From positions 6,076,001 to 6,140,000 of the forward strand of contig NZ_CP011273.1 in the NCBI RefSeq assembly GCF_001610895.1: a stretch of 64,000 nt of DNA, read 5' to 3'. The notes under the pieces were generated by a model that saw nothing but the letters and a program-made list of their open reading frames with translations, had not been told where the DNA came from and made no database searches. The position numbers were made by a program, and so were the translations under genes. This document shows, in pieces, positions 17,816-26,212 of the stretch (position 1 is the first letter of the stretch; every line of letters starts with the position of its first letter). The stretch is from Planctomyces sp. SH-PL62. GTDB taxonomy: Bacteria; Planctomycetota; Planctomycetia; Isosphaerales; Isosphaeraceae.

Positions 17816-18538
17816 TCAGCAGGGCTCGTCGCCCACCTTGCGACGGCAGACGGCGCCGCGGGCGGAATCGCCGGCGGCGAGGAAGATGGTGGTCATCCGG
17901 CGCAGGCAACAGCGGCACGACACGCCGTCGAGGTCGATGCCCCGAAGCAGGTCGTACGCCTCCTCGCGACGTCCCGCGTGATCGAGGAGCGTGGCGAGCG
18001 AGATCCGGTACAGGGCCACATCCGGGGCCAACTCGCACGCCCTCGCGACGAACGGCAGGGCGGCCTCGGCGGGACGTCCCAGACGCCGCACGTAGAACGC
18101 CGCGCCGAAATGGGCCTCGGCGTGCTCGGGAAGGCGGCGGATCAGCTCCAGGCAGACGTCCAGGGCCGGGCCGTACTCGCCCAGGTAGCCCAGGCCGGCG
18201 GCGATAGCCGGCATCAGCCGCTCCGGGCATCGGTCGTCCTCCGCCAACGCCTGATACACCGCCAGCGCCGGGCCGGGATGGCCCGTCCTCGCCAGGGTCT
18301 CGGCCAGGATGCAACTCGTCGACGGATCGAACGGGACCAGCGCCTGCGCCGTCTCCAACGCGTCGCGAGCCCCCGAAAAGTCCCCGGCGCGATGCCGCAA
18401 GAGCCCCACGAACCGCCAGAGCAGACCGTTCTCCCCCTCCCTCGCCAGCGCCTGCTCCGCCAGATCGCCGGCCTCGTCCATCTCCCCGGCCCCCGCCAGC
18501 TCGAAGCAACGCTTCAGGATCTCCCCGCCCTGGCTCAT
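17816..18538 (-). CDS. Tetratricopeptide-repeat protein with a Cys-rich C-terminus
   Basis: 240 residues, mostly TPR-like helical pairs (for example GDFSGARDALETAQALVPFD and LLWRFVGLLRH), cytosolic because no signal peptide or membrane segment is seen. The end is unusual: GVSCRCCLRRM then AVCRRKVGDEPC gives five Cys in the last 35 residues, which could bind metal or an Fe-S centre. The function is not recognised. I chose ATG 18538, which has AGGGGGAC before it, over the longer frame that starts within the upstream palindrome. The Fur-like box about 60 bases upstream suggests iron-dependent control. Confidence 0.75.
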   Translation of the reverse strand: MSQGGEILKRCFELAGAGEMDEAGDLAEQALAREGENGLLWRFVGLLRHRAGDFSGARDALETAQALVPFDPSTSCILAETLARTGHPGPALAVYQALAEDDRCPERLMPAIAAGLGYLGEYGPALDVCLELIRRLPEHAEAHFGAAFYVRRLGRPAEAALPFVARACELAPDVALYRISLATLLDHAGRREEAYDLLRGIDLDGVSCRCCLRRMTTIFLAAGDSARGAVCRRKVGDEPC

Positions 18539-18597
18539 GGCTGACGTCCCCCTGGTCACGATTTCCCCATCCCGATCCCGCCGCCGCGGGCATTGCA

Positions 18598-18616
18598 ATT
18601 GAGATTCAGTCTCAAT
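18598..18616. promoter_or_regulatory. Fur-like 19-base palindrome
   Basis: ATTGAGATTCAGTCTCAAT is a perfect 7-5-7 inverted repeat resembling Fur boxes of the form AATGAGAATCATTCTCATT. A second partly overlapping TATGAGATCTTATCA stretch follows directly (18617-18631), as in sites that bind two dimers. It is about 60 bases upstream of the TPR protein start. Assignment to Fur is by resemblance only. Confidence 0.55.
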
Positions 18617-18903
18617 ATGAGATCTTATCATCCTCGGCGCCGGGTGGGCTTGTCAAGGCGCAGGCACCTTCCCGGCCGTTGAAAAAGGGTCGAAAATCCT
18701 CACGAGCCCGAGCGTCCCACACGCCCACGCATCAACGATGTTTTACATCCACGCGTCTTCACCTAATTCCATCGGCCTAATAAATACGGTCTCGGAATTT
18801 CGACGCCGACCCCGTCCGGACGACCGCGCGAATTCGGCGCATCTTTGGTTTTAAAAAGAGTTTACAGACGACCGACAAAATCTTCGGGCGTCGAGGAAAG
18901 TCC

Positions 18904-18934
18904 TTGATAAGCCGCGCGCCGACCGTGTTATAAT
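18904..18934 (+). promoter_or_regulatory. Candidate sigma-70 promoter for the first DUF1559 module
   Basis: TTGATA at 18904 and TATAAT at 18929 with a 19-base spacer (18 if TTATAA is taken as the -10). It is about 115 bases upstream of the ATG at 19058, in an AT-rich region. The spacer is slightly long for an ideal promoter. Confidence 0.55.
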
Positions 18935-19057
18935 TGGGCTGCACCGCAGGACATGGGCCGTCGACCCGGCCCGGCTCCTCTCCCGTCCATTCCCAAACGT
19001 TTCCGCACGCCGTTTTCTCGTCACGTCACTCGTCCTCGTCAAGTGGAGTGATTCGTC

Positions 19058-20071
19058 ATGCGCCGAACGTCTCGAGATCGATCGGCCTTCACGCTGATCG
19101 AGCTGCTGGTGGTGATCGCGATCATCGCCGTCCTCATCGCGCTTCTGCTCCCGGCCGTGCAGTCGGCGCGGGAGGCGGCGCGACGGGCCCAGTGCGTCAA
19201 CAACCTGAAGCAGATCGGGCTGGGGCTGCACAACTACCACGACACCTGGGGGGTGTTCCCTCCGGGCGAGGGCTACGGCGCCATCGCGGTGAACGTGGCG
19301 ATGCTGCCGTACGTGGAGCAGCAGGCGTTGTACGCCTCGTTCAATTCGGGCATCGACAACCGTTGGCTCTGGACGCTCGCCGAGAACACGACCGTGCTGC
19401 GTGCCCGGGTGGCCGGATACAACTGCCCGTCCGAGGTCTACACCGACCGTTCCAGCGACGGTTGGAATACGTATGCGGTGAACTACGCCTGGAACGCCGG
19501 CACGTGGTGGCCCCGCACCCAGAGCTGGGACGGCGTCTTCGGCCGGACCTACGACGACGACGGCGCCGTGCAGCCGTTCTCGCGGACCAACATCACGTTC
19601 GCCTCGATCCCCGACGGCTCCAGCAACACCCTGCTCTGCGCCGAGGTCGCCAACGGCCCGTTGAACGCGGGCGCGGCGCGGACCCGGGTCTCCGACTGCT
19701 ACGAGGTCCGGGGCCTGACCCGCACCTCCACCGTCGCGCAGGCGACGGCCGCCGCCAACGCCGTCGACTGGGCCCAAGGTCCGATCCCCTGGGCCGGCGG
19801 CTGGCGGTACAAGGGCTATCCCTGGGTCGAGGGGAGCATGTGGCGGAGCTGGTTCAACACCATCCGCACCCCCAACCAGACCTGCCTCACGATGGACGAC
19901 CAGTCGTGGTGGTACATCATGAAACCCGCCTCGTCGTACCACCCCGGCGTGGTCAACGCGGCCCTCTGCGACGGCAGCGTCAAGGCGTTCAAGAGTTCGG
20001 TCAGCCAGGCCGTCTGGATGGGCCTGAGCACCCGCGCCGGCAGCGAGGTCCTCTCGTCCGACTCCTACTGA
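19058..20071 (+). CDS. DUF1559 prepilin-like protein, module 1
   Basis: 337 residues. Short basic leader, then a type IV prepilin/pseudopilin N-terminus ([20 protein letters not shown]) and the family block [20 protein letters not shown] with NYHDTW. The C-terminus has the planctomycete H-X9-DG motif [12 protein letters not shown]. The residue before the Phe cleavage site is Ala instead of the usual Gly, so processing by prepilin peptidase may be weak. The family is hugely expanded in planctomycetes and sits at the cell envelope; the exact role is unknown. It is followed 58 bases later by a mini-lipoprotein, and the pair is duplicated downstream. Start ATG has GTGGAGTG upstream. Confidence 0.92.
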   Translation: MRRTSRDRSAFTLIELLVVIAIIAVLIALLLPAVQSAREAARRAQCVNNLKQIGLGLHNYHDTWGVFPPGEGYGAIAVNVAMLPYVEQQALYASFNSGIDNRWLWTLAENTTVLRARVAGYNCPSEVYTDRSSDGWNTYAVNYAWNAGTWWPRTQSWDGVFGRTYDDDGAVQPFSRTNITFASIPDGSSNTLLCAEVANGPLNAGAARTRVSDCYEVRGLTRTSTVAQATAAANAVDWAQGPIPWAGGWRYKGYPWVEGSMWRSWFNTIRTPNQTCLTMDDQSWWYIMKPASSYHPGVVNAALCDGSVKAFKSSVSQAVWMGLSTRAGSEVLSSDSY

Positions 20072-20129
20072 TCGACCGGGCGGCGACGCCCCGCATCCTC
20101 GATCCCCTTTCGCGAGAGGAGACTCCCCC

Positions 20130-20339
20130 TTGAAGAATCGTTCCGCCTCCGCCTCCGCGGCGATGCTGGCCCTGGCGACCGCCCTGCTCCTCGCGCCGCT
20201 GGTCCCCGGCTGCGGCGGCGAGGCCGAGCCCCCGCCGATCCAGGCCGACGATCTCGAAGCCCTCCAGAAGAAGCAGCAGGAGATCATCCAGAAGGAATAC
20301 GGCCCCAAGGCCGGAAAGTCCGGCGCCAAAAAGTCCTGA
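20130..20339 (+). CDS. Mini-lipoprotein of module 1 (TTG start)
   Basis: 69 residues starting at TTG, with GAGAGGAG about 10 bases upstream. Signal peptide ends in the lipobox LVPGC followed by GGEAEPPPIQADD, so the mature lipoprotein is only about 40 residues long. It has a Gln/Lys helix (ALQKKQQEIIQKEYG) and a basic tail. It follows the DUF1559 gene and closely resembles the protein at 21960, showing the two genes move as a unit. Probably an envelope-anchored partner of the pseudopilin-like protein (inference). Confidence 0.8.
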   Translation: MKNRSASASAAMLALATALLLAPLVPGCGGEAEPPPIQADDLEALQKKQQEIIQKEYGPKAGKSGAKKS

Positions 20340-20836
20340 ATCGAAGACGACCGCCGCCGCGCCCCCGCGCGGCGGCGGCCCCCTCCCTCGCCCCCGCACG
20401 CCTCCACGCCCCCATCAACACATTTCGACGCGACCGACCGATCCCACCTTTTTCGTCGACTCGAACGGTTGACGCCACGCCCGTCCGAGAGTATCTTAAA
20501 CTCTTAAGGTGGTCGTTCCGCTTTTCCGCAGGCGGCTCGACCGCCCGACGCCGGGCACGGATTGCGTCACATCGACTCCGACGTCGGCGGACGCAAGTTC
20601 TGATGGTCGAAAGTCCTCTCCAGACGCCCGGCCGACTTCCACCCTGAATTCCCCTGCCTTGGCATCTCGTCTCGTCGACGTCGAGGCCCGCGCCGCATTC
20701 GATCGCGCGGCCGACGTCGTCCCCCGGGGCGGGCGCCGGACCATCGACGCCAAGAACATGCAGTCGTGTGCATAACCATGTTTTTTCGTGGTCTTCCGTC
20801 GATCCCGGGCGCGCCCCTTCGTGGAGCGATCGTCTC
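20340..20836. other. Intergenic region between the two DUF1559 modules
   Basis: 497 bases. Starts with a strong GC hairpin (20351-20378, CCGCCGCCGCGC ... GCGCGGCGGCGG, no T-tract), then a sigma-70 promoter (20469-20497). The following roughly 330 bases form a long 5' leader in which I see no convincing ORF or known riboswitch. Confidence 0.5.
20469..20497 (+). promoter_or_regulatory. Sigma-70 promoter for the second DUF1559 module
   Basis: TTGACG, a 17-base spacer, then TATCTT. It overlaps the start of an inverted repeat CTTAAA/CTTAAG (20495-20508). It shows module 2 can be transcribed independently of module 1. Confidence 0.6.
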
Positions 20837-21856
20837 ATGTCCACCCCGATTCGTCGTCGACAGGGCTTCACCCTGATCGAGCTGCTCGTCGTCATCGCCA
20901 TCATCGCGGTCCTCATCGCCCTGCTCCTCCCGGCCGTCCAGTCGGCCCGCGAGGCGGCCCGACGCTCCCAGTGCGTCAACAACCTGAAGCAGATCGGCCT
21001 GGGCGTCCACAACTACCACGACACCTGGAACCTGCTGCCCCCGGGCGAGAATTACGGCGGCCTGTCGCCGCACCTCTCGATCCTGCCCCACATGGAGCAG
21101 CAGGCCCTGTTCTCCGCCTTCAACACGGGCATCAACAACGGCGGCGGCCTCTGGACCTTCGCCGAGAACTTCACCGCCCTCCGGGGACGGGTCGCGACCT
21201 ACAGCTGCCCCTCCGAAGTCTACAGCGACCGCGCCAGCGACGGCTACGACACCTGGGCGGCCAACTACGCCTGGAACAGCGGCACCTGGTGGCCCCGCAC
21301 CCAGAGCTGGGACGGCGTCTTCGGCCGGGTCATGAACGACGGCGACCCCGCGTTGCAGCCGTTCTCCCGCGCCGAGATCTCGCTCGCCAAGATCAACGAC
21401 GGCACGAGCAACACCCTGCTGGTCGCCGAAGTGGCCGCCGGCCCGCTCGTCTCCTCGGCCGGCCGGACCCGCGTCTCCGACTGCTACGAGGTCCGGGGCC
21501 TGACCCGCACCTCGACCGTCGACCAGGCGACGGCCGCCGCCAACGCCATCGACTGGGCTCGCGGCCCCATCGCCTGGGCCGGCGGCTGGCGGTACAAGGG
21601 CTACCCCTGGGTCGAAGGCAGCATCTGGCGGAGCTGGTTCAACACCATCCTCACGCCCAACAAGATCTGCGCCACGATGGACGACCAGTCGTGGTGGTAC
21701 ATCATGAAGCCCGCCTCGTCGTACCACCCGGGCGTGGTCAACGCGGCCCTCTGCGACGGCAGCGTCAAGGCGTTCAAGGACTCGGTCAATCAGCAGGTCT
21801 GGATGGGTCTCAGCACCCGGATCGGCGGCGAGGTCATCTCGGCGGATTCCTACTGA
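20837..21856 (+). CDS. DUF1559 prepilin-like protein, module 2
   Basis: 339 residues, very similar to the product of 19058 along its whole length (shared blocks such as [31 protein letters not shown] and [15 protein letters not shown]). The prepilin signal [14 protein letters not shown] has the canonical Gly before Phe, unlike its sister. H-X9-DG is present as [12 protein letters not shown]. Recent tandem duplication is the simplest explanation. ATG 20837 has GGAGCG upstream; the longer frame from 20768 begins in the leader. A lipoprotein gene follows about 100 bases later. Confidence 0.92.
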   Translation: MSTPIRRRQGFTLIELLVVIAIIAVLIALLLPAVQSAREAARRSQCVNNLKQIGLGVHNYHDTWNLLPPGENYGGLSPHLSILPHMEQQALFSAFNTGINNGGGLWTFAENFTALRGRVATYSCPSEVYSDRASDGYDTWAANYAWNSGTWWPRTQSWDGVFGRVMNDGDPALQPFSRAEISLAKINDGTSNTLLVAEVAAGPLVSSAGRTRVSDCYEVRGLTRTSTVDQATAAANAIDWARGPIAWAGGWRYKGYPWVEGSIWRSWFNTILTPNKICATMDDQSWWYIMKPASSYHPGVVNAALCDGSVKAFKDSVNQQVWMGLSTRIGGEVISADSY

Positions 21857-21959
21857 GTCGGCCCGAACCTCGACCCCGGAGGCCCGCCCTGCGCCATACC
21901 ATGCCGCGGCGGCCGGGCCTCCAGATCCTTCCAAGCCCTTTCCGTCAGGAGTTCGTCCC

Positions 21960-22157
21960 TTGAAGAAGCCTCCCGTCCTCGCCACCCTGGGCCTGGCCGC
22001 CGTCGTCTCCCTGGGAGCCTTCGTCGTCGGCTGCGGCGGCGAGCCCGAGCCCCCGCCGATGAAGGCCGAGGATTTCCCGGCCATCCAGCAGAAGCAGCAG
22101 GACATCCTGCAGCGCGAACGCGGCGGCGCCGCCAAGACCTCCAAGAAAGCCCAGTAA
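21960..22157 (+). CDS. Mini-lipoprotein of module 2 (TTG start)
   Basis: 65 residues from a TTG codon with CAGGAG upstream, as in its sister gene at 20130. Lipobox FVVGC followed by GGEPEPPPMKAEDF, then IQQKQQDILQRERG and a basic tail. The conserved segments are the GCGGE.EPPP block and the Gln-rich helix. Conserved use of the weak TTG start in both copies may hold its level below that of the DUF1559 partner. The terminator directly after it ends the module. Confidence 0.82.
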   Translation: MKKPPVLATLGLAAVVSLGAFVVGCGGEPEPPPMKAEDFPAIQQKQQDILQRERGGAAKTSKKAQ

Positions 22158-22196
22158 TCGAACCGCCCTTCGCGCCGGACCCGGCGTCGATCGACG

Positions 22197-22242
22197 ACGT
22201 AGACGCCCCGCGGCCATCCGCCCGCGGGGCGTCTACGTTTTT
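22197..22242 (+). terminator. Rho-independent terminator after DUF1559 module 2
   Basis: ACGTAGACGCCCCGCGG, a nine-base loop, CCGCGGGGCGTCTACGT, then TTTT: a perfect 17-pair stem with a T-tract, 40 bases after the mini-lipoprotein stop. It also faces the end of the minus-strand gene at 22266 and could serve both. Confidence 0.9.
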
Positions 22243-22265
22243 CCGCCGCCCGCCGTCGGCCGACC

Positions 22266-23042
22266 TCACTTGTTCAGGAAGTCCTCCGCCTTGCCGAGAA
22301 ACCGGGCGGCGCCGTCGACGTCGATCTGGAAGACGAAGTCGCGGCCGACGATCAGCTCCGGGGTCGAAGGGCGACGGGTGAGGACGTGGAAGACGTCGGT
22401 GTCCTCGGGCGTCTCGTCGAGGACGTGGGAGTGCACCCCCTCCGGCTTGCCGATGCTGACCGCGTTGTGAAGCCGCCGTTCGGCCGCGATCGTCGAGCCG
22501 TCGGCCGTGACGAGGTAGCGGACTTCGCCCCCCAGCGACCCGACGCCGGCCCGCGTCGGAGCGGGGACCACGTACACCCACCAGCGCCCCTCGTCGGCCG
22601 GGAGCACCGCGACGTTATACGGCCGGCGCTCATGGTCGTCGTCGGCGAAGTCCTTGTGGGCGACGTCGATCGCCCGGGCCGCCCTCAGGAAGAAATCCAC
22701 GTCCTTCGTCGCCGGCGACTTCTCCTCCACGACGAACACGTCGGGCTTGTCCCCCTGCGTCGCCTCATAGGCCACGAGGAACGATTCGCCCGACTCGTCG
22801 AGCCGGCCGAAAGCGACCGTCCACCCCTTGTCCGTCTTGCGGGCGATGTAGCGGCCGACCGTCCCCTCCTTCGGCCCCTTCGCCTGGAGGGCGTCCGACG
22901 CATGCCAGGCCGCCGCGTCATACCCGGCGAGGTCTCGCCCCCGCGCGGTGATCGCGGCCAGCTCCTCCCGCGAAGGGGGCGTCTTCGCTCGCGGTGGTTC
23001 CTGGATCGCGGCCACGGCCCAAATCGCCAGCATCGCAAGCAT
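22266..23042 (-). CDS. Exported protein of unknown function
   Basis: 258 residues with a short N-terminal hydrophobic segment (MLAMLAIWAVAAIQEPP) likely to be a signal peptide. The mature part has alternating beta-type stretches (GRWWVYVVPAPTR, EVRYLVTADGSTIAAERRLH) and a late HSHVLDETPEDTDVFHVL region. No known catalytic motif is seen; it might be a degenerate exported beta-sandwich. Start ATG 23042 has GGGGG upstream. It lies between the DUF1559 modules (convergent, sharing a terminator) and the repeat-rich gap. I do not recognise the family. Confidence 0.75.
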   Translation of the reverse strand: MLAMLAIWAVAAIQEPPRAKTPPSREELAAITARGRDLAGYDAAAWHASDALQAKGPKEGTVGRYIARKTDKGWTVAFGRLDESGESFLVAYEATQGDKPDVFVVEEKSPATKDVDFFLRAARAIDVAHKDFADDDHERRPYNVAVLPADEGRWWVYVVPAPTRAGVGSLGGEVRYLVTADGSTIAAERRLHNAVSIGKPEGVHSHVLDETPEDTDVFHVLTRRPSTPELIVGRDFVFQIDVDGAARFLGKAEDFLNK

Positions 23043-23179
23043 GAATCAGCCCCCGATTACAAGGAAGAGGGATCGGCCCGGGGCAGGATAATCGCCGCAA
23101 CCCCGCCGCCAGGCCGACCCGATCTCGAGGCCGACCGATCAAACGAACCCCTCCACCCCTCGCCGCGGGAGTGACGAGG

Positions 23180-23508
23180 GTGCAACGAGCACGAGGCCGT
23201 CGGAATCCGAGTCCGGACCATAAAGCCCTTCGCCCTCGCGCGGGAAGGTGGCCCGAAGGGCCGGATGAGGGGGGGACGAGCAGCAAGACCGTCGGCGTTA
23301 TGGTCGGCCGGATCGTGAGCTCCGACGGTTCTCGTGCTGGTCTTCCCCCTCATCTGACTCCTGCGGGGTCTGTCTTCCCCCGCGAGGGGGGAAGACTTTC
23401 ATCGCATGGAAGCCGTCGGCGTTTCAAGCGGCCGGACTGCGAATTCCGACGGCTCCATGTGCTCGTCCTCCTCGTCATCACGCCCTTCCCCCGCGAGCGG
23501 GGAAGACC
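23180..23508. repeat. Cluster of three related repeat units carrying CTTCCCCC palindromes
   Basis: Three imperfect copies of a unit of about 60 bases with the core CCGTCGG...CCGnnTCCGG...: near 23190-23225 (one orientation), 23283-23340 and 23406-23470 (opposite orientation). Each is followed or preceded by a palindrome: 23228-23274 (GCGCGGGAAGGTGGCCCGAA then GGGCCGGATGAGGG), 23341-23396 and 23484-23504. It fills the gap (23043-23544) between two minus-strand genes and has no coding frame. REP/BIME-like intergenic DNA is the best description. Confidence 0.65.
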
Positions 23509-23544
23509 GTTCCAGCCCGCCTTACGACCAGACGACCTCGGTTC

Positions 23545-24036
23545 TCAGTCGCCCGAGGCGTGGGCCTGCATCGCCGCCTTCCGGCTCGGCTTGTAGGTCC
23601 CCGGCGGGACGCGGAAGGAGATGGCCAGGCGGTTCCAGGAGTTGATGAGGACCACGGCCCAGGTGAGGTCGGCCAGTTCCTTCTCGTTGAAATGACGACG
23701 GGTCTCCTCATAGACCTCGTCGGAAACCCCTTCGGAGACGCGGGTCACGGCCTCGGTCCAGGCCAGCGCGGCGCGCTCGCGGTCGGTGTAGAACGGGGTC
23801 TCGCGCCAGGCGCTCAGGGCGTAGAGCCGCTGCTCGGTCTCGCCGTGGGCCCGGGCGTCCTGGGTGTGCATGTCCAGGCAGAAGGCGCAGCCGTTGATCT
23901 GCGAGGCGCGGGTCTTCACCAACTCCAGCAACGACGACTCCAGGCCGCAGGCCGCGAGATGGCCGCCGATGGCGTAGAGGCCCCTGATCGGCTCGGGGGC
24001 GAGCTTGGCATAGTCCAGGCGGGCTTCCATGATCAT
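23545..24036 (-). CDS. Carboxymuconolactone decarboxylase-family (AhpD-like) protein
   Basis: 163 residues. The CxxC redox motif with following His, INGCAFCLDMHTQDAR, is the signature of AhpD-like proteins, and HFNEKELADLTWAVVLINSW is the usual C-terminal helix. Such proteins act as thiol-based peroxidase partners or hydroperoxidases in the cytosol. The CxxC makes a redox role more likely than decarboxylation. I take the ATG at 24036, with GGAG 4 bases before, or the ATG at 24030 two codons later; the upstream open frame to 24504 is probably noise. Confidence 0.85.
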   Translation of the reverse strand: MIMEARLDYAKLAPEPIRGLYAIGGHLAACGLESSLLELVKTRASQINGCAFCLDMHTQDARAHGETEQRLYALSAWRETPFYTDRERAALAWTEAVTRVSEGVSDEVYEETRRHFNEKELADLTWAVVLINSWNRLAISFRVPPGTYKPSRKAAMQAHASGD

Positions 24037-24589
24037 GCGTCTCCAGGGAAAGTGGGGGCGGGCCGGAGGTCCGGCTCGTCGGGATTCAGATCGGCGTCCA
24101 CGGCGAGGATGGCGACCTTCCGGGCGCGTCTCCACCCTCTCGCCCATGTCGTCCACCTCCGTCGCGATTCCGCGACAAGGACGCCACGCGCGCCGATTCT
24201 GTGACGACCGCTCGCGAAGTCCCGAAATCGGGCCCCCGAATCGACACCCCTCACTTAACGCCACCAGTTCGAGGGGATCGGGAGAGAGCGATCGGAGTGC
24301 CACGGGTCCTCCGAAAGGATTCCGCCGGAACTCGGTGGAGTTCGGTGAGGAGTCTCCCCGAATCTCCATCCGCCGAAAGCGCGCCATGGTCTCAGCAGGG
24401 GGCCGTGCGCCCCGAGCCGCTCCGAAGCTGCGGCGATCGAGACCAGGCGGCGAATCGCTTCGGAATCGCGATCGAAAACGCCGAACGAAGCCAATTTCTG
24501 CCAACCCGCAAACCTTTATCCGACAGAATGATACCGTGATAATCCTGCCTGCCGAAGCCGCGCCGACGAACCCAATCGAAGCCGACGCC
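24037..24589. other. Intergenic region without recognised features
   Basis: 553 bases between two minus-strand genes. Frames open through it have no family-like segments and unusual composition. The stretch CGGAACTCGGTGGAGTTCGG (about 24327-24346) is locally self-complementary, but I see no clear RNA gene, promoter or repeat. Confidence 0.4.
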
Positions 24590-25075
24590 TCAGCGCGGGA
24601 TCGTCAGCGATTCGTAGACGTCGGCGTCGAGGTCGAGGAGGCCGACGGTGAAGGTCTGGGCGCGGTAGAGGGCGCCGGGGTTGATGAATCGGGTGGGGCC
24701 TTGCCGCTCGTCGCGACGGACGTGGGTGTGGCCGGAGAAGAAGTAGTCGGGGGCCTCGGCGGTCAGACGCTGGACCTCCTGCCGCGAGTCGCCGTGGGTG
24801 ACGGCGATCCGGCGGCCTCCCAGCTCGATCAGCCCCCCCCACTCCAGGCAGGTCGCGCCGGCCTGACGGATGGCCCGGCGCAGGGCGTCGACGTCGTAGT
24901 CGCAGTTGCCGAAGACCAGGAACGCCGGGGCGCCGACGCATTCGAGGGCCACCTCCGGCGTGGTCAGGTCGCCGCAATGGATCAAGGCCTCGGCCCCGGC
25001 GGTGAGGAGGGTGGCGACCGCCGACCTCGTCCGCGCGACCTGATCATGGGTGTCCGAAAGGATGCCGATACGCAT
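24590..25075 (-). CDS. YfcE/MJ0936-type phosphodiesterase (calcineurin-like metallophosphatase)
   Basis: 161 residues with all metal-binding motifs of the family in order: SDTHDQ, HCGDLT, GNCDYD, THGDSRQ and SGHTHVRR, which together bind two metal ions. Enzymes of this type cleave small phosphodiesters in the cytosol; the natural substrate is seldom known. The final residues LYRAQTFTVGLLDLD match the usual C-terminal strand. ATG start. Its 5' side faces a gap upstream of a small plus-strand ORF. Confidence 0.9.
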   Translation of the reverse strand: MRIGILSDTHDQVARTRSAVATLLTAGAEALIHCGDLTTPEVALECVGAPAFLVFGNCDYDVDALRRAIRQAGATCLEWGGLIELGGRRIAVTHGDSRQEVQRLTAEAPDYFFSGHTHVRRDERQGPTRFINPGALYRAQTFTVGLLDLDADVYESLTIPR

Positions 25076-25454
25076 GGACCGCTCGTCCCCACCCGCCCCG
25101 GCCAGGCCCCCATCCCGCCCGGGCCGGCCCGATCCGGCCGACGACCGGGCCCGCCCTCCGCCGAGCCTGCATGGTGGCGGCGGAGAACCCCCGAAACAAG
25201 AGATTTCCGGGGAATTCCACGTCGCTGGGCTGGCGGATTTTTTCAGCGACGACTACAGTTAGATTAGAGTCAATAGACCTCTCGAAACAACGAGAGGCGT
25301 CGACTCCGCACCCGTCGCGTCGGTGGGTGCGCGGTTCGCTCGGCGGAACGAGCGGCCGCGGGGGGCGTGAACCCGTCGCGGGACCTGTCGGTCCCTGATT
25401 TGCGTCGAGTCCACCATCCCCAGGGTTTTCCCGCGCCGCGCGGGGAGGTGTCCC
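25076..25454. other. Intergenic region
   Basis: 379 bases between the divergent phosphodiesterase and small ORF. A short AT-rich stretch (25240-25275, TTTTTCAGCGACGACTACAG then TTAGATTAGAGTC) may hold promoters; nothing else stands out. Confidence 0.35.
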
Positions 25455-25730
25455 ATGTCGACTGGAATGAAGATGCGCGCCAACAAGACCATCAAGAAGA
25501 CGATGACTCGCGAGGCCGAGGCCCCGACGCCGGCCGTCGTCCCGGAGCCGATCGCCGAGACGGCCCCCTTGACCCACGTGGTCGGCAAGCCGGCCGAGGT
25601 CGAGCCGACCGAGTACGCCGCCTCGCCCGCCGAGGCCCCCGAGTCCGCCGTCCGCAGCGCCGAGGCCCCCGACGCCGGGTACGGCCGCTGCACCGAGTCG
25701 TCGGACTGGGAAAACCGAGGCCGAAGCTGA
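25455..25730 (+). CDS. Small Pro/Glu/Ala-rich protein, probably expressed
   Basis: 91 residues: a basic start (MKMRANKTIKKTMTREAE) then a low-complexity Ala/Pro/Glu stretch with no hydrophobic segment; likely disordered. Support for a real gene is a strong GGGGAGG ribosome-binding site 6 to 7 bases before the ATG and a palindrome (GCCAGGACGTCCTGGC, 25751-25766, followed by TTTC) 20 bases after the stop that may terminate it. No family is recognised. Confidence 0.45.
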   Translation: MSTGMKMRANKTIKKTMTREAEAPTPAVVPEPIAETAPLTHVVGKPAEVEPTEYAASPAEAPESAVRSAEAPDAGYGRCTESSDWENRGRS

Positions 25731-26212
25731 CGCTGGAACGGAGCGGTCGGGCCAGGACGTCCTGGCTTTCCCGAAGGCCCCACCGCACCGTCCCACCGGC
25801 GAGCCGCTGGCTTCCGCCTGAAGCTCCAAAGGCCCTCGCCGGTCGAGCGAAATCCCCACGGACCTCAGGAAATCCCCCCAACCAACGGCCGAGGCCCACC
25901 GCCTCGGCCGTTGCTCGTTCCAGGCCGACCGCCGCGAGCCCCCCTCCCGGATGATCGTCGCGCGACCACCCGGATCGCCGCGCGATCAGCCCCCCGACGC
26001 CTCGCTCCCCCCCCGGCCGAACCTCCGAGGCCGAATCAGGCCGCGCCGCGACCTCGAACGGATCGGCGCGCGATCTGCATAAGTCTATTTCGATGGGACA
26101 AGACGCCCTCGCGACGAGCGGCGTCCAGGCCCATAGGATCGACGAGGGCTCCGTGCCGAACCGGCCGGGGTTTCCCTCGCCCTTCGACATCCCGTGATGT
26201 CAGGAGGTTCCA
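25731..26212. other. Intergenic region with two palindromes
   Basis: 482 bases upstream of hsp20. Holds GCCAGGACGTCCTGGC (25751-25766) and a perfect 12-pair hairpin AACGGCCGAGGC/GCCTCGGCCGTT (25884-25912). No CIRCE element or other known heat-shock operator is visible. Confidence 0.45.

Larger units (their letters stand above)
18539..19057. other. Divergent intergenic region with regulatory sites
   Basis: 519 bases between the TPR gene and the first DUF1559 gene. It is clearly richer in A/T than its surroundings and holds the Fur-like palindrome (18598-18616) and a sigma-70-type promoter (18904-18934). I see no coding frame and no recognisable RNA. Confidence 0.5.

Noticed and set aside
25731-26212. 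CIRCE element or other heat-shock operator upstream of hsp20
   Set aside because: The two palindromes there do not match TTAGCACTC-N9-GAGTGCTAA; they look like hairpins.
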